Positions 25,962 to 32,451 of a stretch of DNA of 32,451 nucleotides are shown in pieces. Numbering within the stretch: the first letter of the stretch is position 1; the number at the start of each line of letters is the position of its first letter. The translations under genes and the position numbers were made by a program. The notes beneath the pieces were generated by a model, which was not told where the DNA came from, did no database searches, and was given only the letters and a program-made list of their open reading frames with translations. Origin of the DNA: an uncultured Oxalobacteraceae bacterium (GTDB lineage Bacteria > Pseudomonadota > Gammaproteobacteria > Burkholderiales > Burkholderiaceae); the NCBI GenBank assembly GCA_946480015.1, contig CAMLIL010000064.1, forward strand, positions 1 to 32,451. The letters are read 5' to 3'.

Positions 25962-26089
25962 TCGTTATACGCACCAATTGGCGTGCCGCGTCAAGAGGCA
26001 CGTGGGCGCGCACTTCTGATATGCATCATGAGTTAAACGCGTGAGCGGGCGATGCTGTGCAATTCCAGCACACATCGGAAGCGCTCATC

Positions 26090-27199
26090 ATGCATCTACG
26101 CCAGTTTCTCGCAGCCTTACTCAGCGCGCTATGGTGCGCGGCCAGCGGCGCCCACGCGGCGCCGCTCAAGTACAACATCACGGCGCTGCCGGTCGGCACC
26201 AACGCCCTCGGCATCAATAACGCCGGCATGGTCGTTGGCGACATCGCCACGCCGGACGGGCGGCGCGGCTTCATCTGGTCCGGCACGGGCGGCGGCTCGT
26301 TCGACCTGCTCGGCACCCTGGGGGGGCCGGACAGCACGGCCAATGCGATCAACGCCAGCGGCCAGGTCACCGGTTATTCCGCCATCCCCAGCGGCGATAC
26401 GAACGCCTACCGCTACGCCAGTGGCAGCATGACGACGCTCGGCGTGTTCGGCGGGGTCACCAGCTTTGGTAACGCCATCAACAACAGCGGGCAGATCGCC
26501 GGCCAGTACCTGCCCACGGGGCAGCAATACCGCGCCTTCCTGTATTCCGGCGGCGCCGGCGTCGATCTCGGCACCCTCGGCGGCGGCTTCGCCTATGCCG
26601 GCGGCATCAACAACAAAGGCGACGTCGTCGGCGTCTCGTCGCTGGACGACGTTTCGCCATTTCTGTCGCACGCCTTCATCTACAGCAACGGCAGCATGAC
26701 CGACCTGGGCACCTTCGGCGGCAGCTACAGCAGCGCCGCCGACATCAACGACGCCGGGCAGATCGTCGGCCATGCCTGGGGTAACGGGGTGGAACACGCT
26801 TTCCTGTACCAGAACGGCAGCATGGCCGATATCGGTTCGCTGGGCGGCGGGCGCAGCTGGGCCACCGCCATCAACGAGTCCGGGCTGGTGGTCGGCTATT
26901 CCGAGCAAGCCACGGCCGACAACGCCGCCTTCCTGTACGCCGACGGCGTCATGACCGACCTCAACTCCCTGATCGATCCGGCCTCGGGCTGGCATCTGTA
27001 CGCGGCCACCGGCATCAACGACAGCGCCCAGATCATCGCCTATGGGTGCCGTTCCGACGACTGCGGCTCCGTCCTGCTGGACGTCGCCTCAACGGCGCCA
27101 GAACCGGAAACCTACGTCATGCTGGTGGGCGGCCTGGGCGTCGTCGGCTGGCTGGGGCGCCGCCGTCGCGCGGCTAACGCAGCATGTCGATGTGCATGA
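26090..27199 (+). CDS. HAF-repeat protein with PEP-CTERM sorting signal
   Basis: A 369-aa exported protein. A signal peptide (about 1-24, ending AHA) leads into five HAF-type repeats starting near 72, 116, 159, 205 and 247, each of the form DLGTLGG, then a variable part, then a INNSGQIVG-like block and HAFLY/FLY. The C-terminus is PEP-CTERM: PEP at 337-339, a hydrophobic helix (343-355) and RRRR (357-360), with an unusual nine-residue tail after the arginines. PEP-CTERM proteins are cut and sorted by exosortase (EpsH); none is in the window. The gene is isolated on its strand and its last 26 bases overlap the convergent acetyltransferase. Function unknown; it may be part of the extracellular matrix. 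Confidence 0.88.
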   Translation: MHLRQFLAALLSALWCAASGAHAAPLKYNITALPVGTNALGINNAGMVVGDIATPDGRRGFIWSGTGGGSFDLLGTLGGPDSTANAINASGQVTGYSAIPSGDTNAYRYASGSMTTLGVFGGVTSFGNAINNSGQIAGQYLPTGQQYRAFLYSGGAGVDLGTLGGGFAYAGGINNKGDVVGVSSLDDVSPFLSHAFIYSNGSMTDLGTFGGSYSSAADINDAGQIVGHAWGNGVEHAFLYQNGSMADIGSLGGGRSWATAINESGLVVGYSEQATADNAAFLYADGVMTDLNSLIDPASGWHLYAATGINDSAQIIAYGCRSDDCGSVLLDVASTAPEPETYVMLVGGLGVVGWLGRRRRAANAACRCA

Positions 27200-27656
27200 T
27201 GCCGTCTTCGTCGTAGGGCGCGGACACGGTCTGGAAGCCGAAACCGGCATAGAACGCTTCCAGGTACTGCTGCGCGCCGATGCGGATGCGGTGGCCGGGA
27301 TAGAGGCGTTCCGCATGGGCGATGCCGACGCGAAGCAGTTCGCGGCCGCTGCCGCCGCCGCGCGCGACGCGGGTGGTCAGTACGCGTCCCAGCGACATCT
27401 CGGCGTACTTGGCGCCGGGGGCGAGCACGCGCAGGTAGGCGGCAAGCTGGCGCTGGCCGGCGATGGTGCGCCAGCCGAGCAGGTGATGCGCCTGCAGGTC
27501 GAGTCCGTCCACGTCTTCGTAAAAGCAGTGCTGCTCGACGACAAACACCTGCTGGCGCGCAGCCAGCAGCGTGTAGAGATCCTCGCGCGACAGGGCGTCG
27601 AAAGGGAGAAATTGCCAGTCGGTGGCGCTAGCCGATGGCGTCGCAGGGGCGGGCAT
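27174..27656 (-). CDS. ElaA-type GNAT acetyltransferase
   Basis: A 160-aa GNAT acetyltransferase resembling E. coli ElaA (153 aa): LYTLLAARQQVFVVEQHCFYEDVDGLD near the N-terminus, LGRVLTTRVARGGGSGRELL as the acetyl-CoA loop, and IRIGAQQYLEAFYAGFGFQTVSAPYDEDGIMHIDM at the C-terminus. The substrate of ElaA is unknown. ATG 27656 follows GAAGGA and is preferred to 27704. It is the last gene of the minus-strand run gshA-deacetylase-ElaA, 44 bases after the deacetylase stop. Confidence 0.88.
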   Translation of the reverse strand: MPAPATPSASATDWQFLPFDALSREDLYTLLAARQQVFVVEQHCFYEDVDGLDLQAHHLLGWRTIAGQRQLAAYLRVLAPGAKYAEMSLGRVLTTRVARGGGSGRELLRVGIAHAERLYPGHRIRIGAQQYLEAFYAGFGFQTVSAPYDEDGIMHIDMLR

Positions 27657-27700
27657 GCGTGCGTCCTTCCAAGGGATTGAGTACAGGCACGCGCGGCACA

Positions 27701-28744
27701 TCACGCCGCGGTGTCGAATCCTTCAAGTACATTGACCACATTGATGCCCAGTTCCGGCACCGCATTGCCCCCCTCGAACACGAAGGCGGTCGGCAAACCG
27801 GTGTGGCCGATCCGTTCGCCGATGCGCAGGAAATCGGCGGACGACAAGGCAAAGTGCGACAGCGGGTCGCCCGCGAACGTGTCCACGCCGAGCGACACCA
27901 CCAGCGCATCGGGCGCATAGCTGGCCAGCTTGATGCACGCCGTCTCCAGCGCTGCGAACCACTGCGCCGATCCGGCGCCCTGCGCCAGCGGCAGATTCAT
28001 GTTGTAGCCGGCTCCCGCGCCTTCGCCGGTTTCGTCGCCATGGCCCAGATAGTACGGAAAGTCGCTGCGCGGATCGGCATGGATGGAGATGAACAGCACA
28101 TCGTCGCGCCGGTAGAAAATGTTCTGGGTGCCGTTACCGTGGTGGTAATCGATGTCCAGGATGGCCACCCGGCGCGCGCCATCGTCGAGCAGATGCTGGG
28201 CCGCCAGCGCGGCATTGTTCAAGAAGCAGTAGCCGCCGAAAAAATCCGCGCCCGCATGGTGGCCGGGCGGGCGGGTCAGCGCGAAGGTGCCGCGTTCGCC
28301 CAGGCGCAGCGCATGCGCCGCATTGACCGCGCAATCGGCGCCGGTCTTGGCGGCGATCCAGGTGCCGGCCGTAATCGGCGTGCCGCTGTCCATCGAATAC
28401 AGGCCCAGGCGCGCGCCGAAATTGTCCGGTTCGACGTCATGCCGGTGGCCGCGGATGGCCCACACGGAGGGAAGCGCGTCCTTGCCGGCGTTGACCTCGT
28501 CGAGCGCGCACCATTCGTTCCAGGCGCTACGCAAGAAATGCAGGTAGCGCGGCGTGTGGATGCGTTCGAGCGACACCAGCGGCACGCCATGCGGCGTCAC
28601 CACTTGGCCCAGGCCGCGCCGCTCGAACTCGGCCAGCACCAGACGGGCGCGGTCGGGCGTCTCGAAGCAAGGCACGGCCTCGCCGCGGAACATTTCGTAG
28701 CGGCCGTGATGCTGCGCGTGGTGTTCGTTATAAAAGGTCAGCAT
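27701..28744 (-). CDS. Histone-deacetylase-fold protein, acetylpolyamine amidohydrolase type
   Basis: A 347-aa deacetylase-fold enzyme. The loop near 90-125 (WAIRGHRHDVEPDNFGARLGLYSMD) resembles acetylpolyamine amidohydrolases. Zn ligands are Asp199 and His201 (ILDIDYHHGNG) and Asp288 (SLGVDTF); the general-base histidines are His162 and His163 (RPPGHHAG). The catalytic Tyr, expected in EGGY, is Asn327 here (VFEGGNAV; codon AAT at 27764-27766). From memory of Mycoplana ramosa residues (158, 159, 195, 197, 284, 323), all line up with an offset of four, so Asn327 sits at Tyr323. Deacetylation may thus be weak or changed. The gene starts 15 bases after gshA. Confidence 0.87.
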   Translation of the reverse strand: MLTFYNEHHAQHHGRYEMFRGEAVPCFETPDRARLVLAEFERRGLGQVVTPHGVPLVSLERIHTPRYLHFLRSAWNEWCALDEVNAGKDALPSVWAIRGHRHDVEPDNFGARLGLYSMDSGTPITAGTWIAAKTGADCAVNAAHALRLGERGTFALTRPPGHHAGADFFGGYCFLNNAALAAQHLLDDGARRVAILDIDYHHGNGTQNIFYRRDDVLFISIHADPRSDFPYYLGHGDETGEGAGAGYNMNLPLAQGAGSAQWFAALETACIKLASYAPDALVVSLGVDTFAGDPLSHFALSSADFLRIGERIGHTGLPTAFVFEGGNAVPELGINVVNVLEGFDTAA

Positions 28745-28759
28745 GCGCTGCGCACCCGC

Positions 28760-30364
28760 CTACTCACCGCACAGCGTGCTGCTGTTGTAAGCGGCGACGA
28801 AGTCGTCGAAGCTGCCGGTCTGGGTCTGCTCGATGATGGCCTGCTCGGCCAGCGAAGCGGCCGCCATTTCCTGGAACATCGCTTCCTCGGCCGGCAGCAG
28901 CGGGCTGTCGCGGAAATAGGACGCGTGCAGCTCGCTCTGACGCAGGCCGAACGCCGCCGCCGAACCGAGCGCGCGCACTTCCTCCAGCACCCGCGCCGAC
29001 GGCGTCAATGCCGGGCTGGCGATCTTGGCGCTTTGCTGGGCCAGCGCGGCGGCATGCACCGCACCGTCGTTGTGCTGCTCGTCCAGCACTGCGGCCAGCG
29101 GCGCGATGCGCGCGATCAGTTCCTCGGCCCAGGCCCGCAACGGCACTTCCGCGCCATCGCGCGTGAGCGTCAGGTCCGCTCGCCGGCCTTCCTTGACCGT
29201 GCGGGCGAAATTGCGCGCATGGATCTGGCTATCCATCTGGTTGATCAGGGGGCTCTCGTCGAGTGCGCAGAACAGCAGGAAGGCATCCATGAAGCGCCCG
29301 GTCTCCAAGCTGATGCCGATCGGCTCGAACGGATCCACATCCAGGCAGCGCACCTCGACATACTGCACGCCGCGGCGGCACAGCGCCTGCACCGGCCGCT
29401 CGCCGGTCTTGATCACCCGCTTGGGCCGGATGGTCGAATAGTATTCGTTCTCGATCTGCAGCACATTGGTCGACAGCTGGATCCACTCGCCATCGCGCTT
29501 GGTGCCCAGCGCCGCATACGGCTTGTACGGGCGGTTGACCGCATCCATCAAGGTCGTCACATAGCTTTCCAGCGAGTTTTCATGCGGCGTCAGGCCGGAC
29601 TGCGCATCGTTCTGGTAACCCAGGTCGCTCATGCGCAGGCTGGTGGCGTAGGGCAGGTACAGCGTGTCGTCCGACAGCCGCTCGAGCTGATGCGCGCGGC
29701 CGCGCAGGAAGCTGCTCGACAGGACCGGCGAAGCGCCGAACAGATACATCAGCAGCCAGCTGTAGCGGCGGAAATTGCGGATCAGCGCAATGTAGCTCTC
29801 GGACTGGAAGTCGCGAATACCGCGCCGGCGTTCTTCCGGCACCCCTTCGTGGGTGGCGATCAGATGCCACAGTTTTTCCGACAGCGAATAGTTGTAGTGG
29901 ATGCCCGCGATGCACTGCATGGCTTTGCCGTAGCGCAGCGCCAGGCCGCGCCGGTACACGTGCTTGAGCATGCCGATATGCGACTTGCCGTACCAGGCGA
30001 TGGCGATGTCCTCTTCCGCCGGCAGTTCGCACGGCATCGATTCGCTCCACAGCATTTCCTCGCCCAGGCGGGCGTAGGCGAAGCGGTGGATCGCGTCCAG
30101 CTTGTGCAAGGTCAAGCCAATGTCGTGTTCGGCCGGTGTGATGAATTCCACCAGCGCCTCGGCGTAATCGGTGGTGATCTGCGGATGAGTCAAGGCCGCC
30201 CCCAGCGCCTCCGGATGGGGCGTGCGCGCCAGATGGCCGCCGCGGTCCACGCGCAGGGTTTCGCGCTCGATCCCGCGCAAGCCCTGGGCCAGCAGGGCGC
30301 GGTGCTCGTCGTCGTCCAGCAAGGCCAGGCGGCGGGTCAATTGGTTCGACACGGTGTTAGGCAC
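28760..30364 (-). CDS. gshA: Glutamate-cysteine ligase
   Basis: A 534-aa gamma-glutamylcysteine synthetase of the proteobacterial GshA type (E. coli about 518 aa), the first step of glutathione synthesis. Recognised blocks are [77 protein letters not shown] and [16 protein letters not shown]. The start is taken as GTG 30364 because AAAGGAAG precedes it; a TTG at 30388 would overlap that site. A possible -10 box (TATAAA, 30390-30395, minus strand) lies upstream. It heads a run with the deacetylase and acetyltransferase genes. gshB is not in the window. Confidence 0.94.
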   Translation of the reverse strand: MPNTVSNQLTRRLALLDDDEHRALLAQGLRGIERETLRVDRGGHLARTPHPEALGAALTHPQITTDYAEALVEFITPAEHDIGLTLHKLDAIHRFAYARLGEEMLWSESMPCELPAEEDIAIAWYGKSHIGMLKHVYRRGLALRYGKAMQCIAGIHYNYSLSEKLWHLIATHEGVPEERRRGIRDFQSESYIALIRNFRRYSWLLMYLFGASPVLSSSFLRGRAHQLERLSDDTLYLPYATSLRMSDLGYQNDAQSGLTPHENSLESYVTTLMDAVNRPYKPYAALGTKRDGEWIQLSTNVLQIENEYYSTIRPKRVIKTGERPVQALCRRGVQYVEVRCLDVDPFEPIGISLETGRFMDAFLLFCALDESPLINQMDSQIHARNFARTVKEGRRADLTLTRDGAEVPLRAWAEELIARIAPLAAVLDEQHNDGAVHAAALAQQSAKIASPALTPSARVLEEVRALGSAAAFGLRQSELHASYFRDSPLLPAEEAMFQEMAAASLAEQAIIEQTQTGSFDDFVAAYNSSTLCGE

Positions 30365-30451
30365 TGGGCTTCCTTTCTCATCCTGCAAATTTATAAATTG
30401 CTGCGAGATTAACCGAAAACGGCCAACTGCGTCGGGGCGCCACTTAAGTTG

Positions 30452-32218
30452 TCAATTGGTCACGACCGCTGCCACCTGCCGGTTTTTTTCTTCGTCGATC
30501 CAGCGATCGATCTCCTGCTCCAGCAGTGCCAGCGGCAGCGCGCCTTGTCCCAGCACGGCCGCGTGGAAGCGGCGGATGTCGAAGCGCTCGCCCAGCTCCG
30601 CCTGCGCCTTGTCGCGCAGCGCCCGGATCTTCAGCGCGCCGATCTTGTAGCCCAGCGCTTGCCCCGGCCAGGCGATATAGCGGTCCACTTCCAGCGCGTT
30701 GTCGGCCAGGCCATTGGCCGTGTTGGCATTGAGGTAGTCGAGCGCCTGCTGGCGGTTCCAGCCGAGCGCGTGAATGCCGGTGTCGACCACCAGCCGCGCG
30801 GCCCGGAACAGCTCCGCATTGAGGTTCCCGAAGGCCGAAAACGGGTCGCGGAAAAAGCCCAGTTCGGGCCCCAGCGATTCGGCGTACAGCGCCCAGCCTT
30901 CCCCGTACGCGCCATACCAGGCATTGCGCCGGAACGCCGGCAGCGCCGCCAGTTCACGCGCGCGCGCCACCTGCAGATGATGGCCGGGCAGACCCTCATG
31001 CAGCGCCAGGGTTTCCATTTCCCACATCGGACGCGTATCCAGCTTGGTGATATTGACCACGAAGGCGGCGGGGCGGTCGGCGCCGCCGGCGTCGTACCAT
31101 GCCGCGCCGCGCTCCTCGGCGCCCAGCGCGGGCGCGGCCTTGACCAGCAGCTCCTGGGCCGGCGCCGCGTCGAACAGCTTGGGCAGGCTGGCGCTGCTGC
31201 GCGCCACGATGCGGCGGTAGCGTTCCAGCAGCGGTTCGGCGCTGCCGTAGAACAGGCGCTTGTCACTGTTGGCGAAGGCCGCGAACTGCGCGAACGTGCC
31301 GGCAAAGCCGGTACGCGCGATGGCCGCGCCCATCTCGCCCTTGATGCGCGCCACTTCCTTCAGCCCCAGCGCATGCACCTGCGCCGGCGACAGCGATGTC
31401 TCGGTATTGGCCGCCACCAGATACGCGTAGTAGTCGGGCCCGCCCGGCAGCGCGCTGGCCGCGATGGACTCGCGCGCGGCCGGCAGGTAATCGGTGCGGA
31501 TAAAGTCTTCCAGCGCCTGCAGGGCCGGCAATGCCTTGCTGCGCAGCGCTGTCATGCCGGCGGCGACCAGCGCCTCGCGCACCGGCTTGTCGATGGTCGC
31601 TGGTATCTGGCGAAACGGCTGGCCCAGCGGACCATCGACGGCATTTTCGCGCAACTGTTTCAGCATCGCCGGTACCGGGCGCATCACGATCCTGGGCGCG
31701 GCCCAGCCGGTGCGCATGCCTTCGCGCAATTGCTCGATCAAGCCGTCCACATGCTGGGGCAGGGCGGACAGGCGCGCAATGTACTTGCGGTAATCGGCCT
31801 CGGTCGCAAACGGCATCTGCGCCACCAGCTGGGGCAGCGTCACGTGGATGCCGGTGTAGGCGCTGATTGGCTGCACCATATAAGGGTAGAGCGCTGTGGC
31901 CTTGAGCCGCTGTTCCTTGTTGTAGATGAACAGATCGAGCGAGAGCTGCTGGGCGGGCGGCAATTTATCGCGCTCGATGGCCTTGGCGTCGTCGAGCATC
32001 TTGCGTTCGTGCGCGCTCTCGGCACGGCTGGCGGCCAGGGTGGTGTCCGTGAGCGTGGCGTCGAAGCGGTAGTCGCCGATGCTGGTAGCCCGTTCAGGAT
32101 GATGTTCGAGCTGCCACTGCCAGTCGCTGTCGAACAAGTCCGAAGTCTGCTCAGCCATATTTCCGCCGTGCACCGCCGGTGCCAGCAAGAACAAGCAGAG
32201 AAGGAACAGATTGCGCAT
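30452..32218 (-). CDS. DUF885 family exported metallopeptidase-like protein
   Basis: A 588-aa protein of the DUF885 family, which contains a thermolysin-like zinc site. The zinc motif is HEGLPGHH at about residues 407-414, with GEGWALYAE at about 439-447 as the downstream glutamate block. An N-terminal signal peptide (MRNLFLLCLFLLAPAVHG) indicates export. The ATG at 32218 has AGGAG six bases upstream, so it is preferred to 32242. A peptidase role is family inference; no substrate is known. It is 87 bases upstream of gshA on the same strand and probably separate. Confidence 0.87.
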   Translation of the reverse strand: MRNLFLLCLFLLAPAVHGGNMAEQTSDLFDSDWQWQLEHHPERATSIGDYRFDATLTDTTLAASRAESAHERKMLDDAKAIERDKLPPAQQLSLDLFIYNKEQRLKATALYPYMVQPISAYTGIHVTLPQLVAQMPFATEADYRKYIARLSALPQHVDGLIEQLREGMRTGWAAPRIVMRPVPAMLKQLRENAVDGPLGQPFRQIPATIDKPVREALVAAGMTALRSKALPALQALEDFIRTDYLPAARESIAASALPGGPDYYAYLVAANTETSLSPAQVHALGLKEVARIKGEMGAAIARTGFAGTFAQFAAFANSDKRLFYGSAEPLLERYRRIVARSSASLPKLFDAAPAQELLVKAAPALGAEERGAAWYDAGGADRPAAFVVNITKLDTRPMWEMETLALHEGLPGHHLQVARARELAALPAFRRNAWYGAYGEGWALYAESLGPELGFFRDPFSAFGNLNAELFRAARLVVDTGIHALGWNRQQALDYLNANTANGLADNALEVDRYIAWPGQALGYKIGALKIRALRDKAQAELGERFDIRRFHAAVLGQGALPLALLEQEIDRWIDEEKNRQVAAVVTN

Positions 32219-32240
32219 GGCGGCTCCTGGGGAGATGACC

Positions 32241-32249
32241 ATTTTAGCA
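32241..32249 (-). promoter_or_regulatory. Extended -10 candidate for the DUF885 gene
   Basis: On the minus strand TGCTAAAAT is an extended -10 element 22 bases before the ATG. No clear -35 is seen. Confidence 0.4.
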
Positions 32250-32451
32250 AAGCTGTCGCGCTGCTTGGCCCTCGTATAAAGTTAGCCGAGATGCCGGACG
32301 TCGGCTTCCAATCCATTGCTGTCGGTCACGTTTTTCAAAGCGGTCGATCAACGATGGTGGTTAGCGGCAGACAAGCACAGCTTCTTGCTCGACATGAGGG
32401 CAGCTCGAATAACCTGGGAAATCCGAGGCTGGGCGAAAAAAATAGCGGCGT
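32250..32451. other. Right edge without a recognised gene
   Basis: About 200 bases to the window end. I see a 6-bp hairpin (AGCCGA/TCGGCT around 32284-32306) without a T-run and no supported coding region; a gene may begin or end beyond the edge. Confidence 0.3.

Noticed and set aside
25982..26002. Hairpin CGTGCC/GGCACG after the FKBP gene as a terminator
   Set aside because: The stem is only 6 bp and there is no T-run on either side.

Overview
The window looks like a core chromosomal segment of a high-GC betaproteobacterium, most likely Oxalobacteraceae (Massilia, Duganella or Janthinobacterium type). This is inferred from the gene set and protein style (slmA next to a HAD nucleotidase and pabBC, ettA, kup, a proteobacterial gshA, a PEP-CTERM protein), not from a database search. 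About 38 protein genes and two tRNA genes are packed tightly. I see no phage, plasmid, CRISPR array or defence island. The only mobile-element relative is a REP-associated tyrosine transposase (RAYT).

Layout. 1-1189: the 3' end of a PPK2-type polyphosphate phosphotransferase and a secreted glutathione peroxidase. 1222-4330 (minus): a HAD nucleotidase, the nucleoid-occlusion factor slmA and a fused pabB-pabC, probably one operon. 4354-6325: a TraB/GumN protein, tRNA-Thr(GGT) and argB. 6439-8306: a small CWC protein, a PHB-depolymerase-like esterase and a ribbon-helix-helix (RHH) regulator. 8447-9917: a VOC protein, a DUF1289 protein and an MBL hydrolase joined by ATGA overlaps. 9995-11682: a nitronate-monooxygenase-like flavoprotein, tRNA-Ala(GGC) and hpt. 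11858-16059: a five-gene plus-strand run (aminopeptidase P, unknown 86-aa protein, MgtC, DUF924, DUF2520). 16276-18609: an unknown protein, a sulfite-oxidase-fold protein, AlkB and a small outer-membrane barrel. 18725-20497: an ArsR regulator, a double AHSA1 protein and the RAYT. 20696-25961: ettA, rarD, kup and an FKBP lipoprotein. 26090-27199: a HAF-repeat PEP-CTERM protein. 27174-32218 (minus): a DUF885 protein, gshA, an acetylpolyamine-amidohydrolase-like protein and an ElaA-type acetyltransferase.

How the genes work together. Most are housekeeping: folate (pabBC), arginine (argB), purine salvage (hpt), glutathione (gshA, with a peroxidase elsewhere in the window), potassium uptake (kup) and translation control (ettA). 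The least ordinary signals are regulatory. A near-consensus promoter for tRNA-Thr lies inside the last codons of argB. The RHH promoter overlaps an inverted repeat. The ArsR gene appears leaderless and its promoter sits within an inverted repeat. A perfect LacI-type palindrome lies just after an outer-membrane gene. On the protein side, the histone-deacetylase-fold enzyme downstream of gshA carries Asn where the family has its catalytic Tyr. I did not find a clear new multi-gene system; these items are modest leads. No gene-free stretch exceeds 300 bases.
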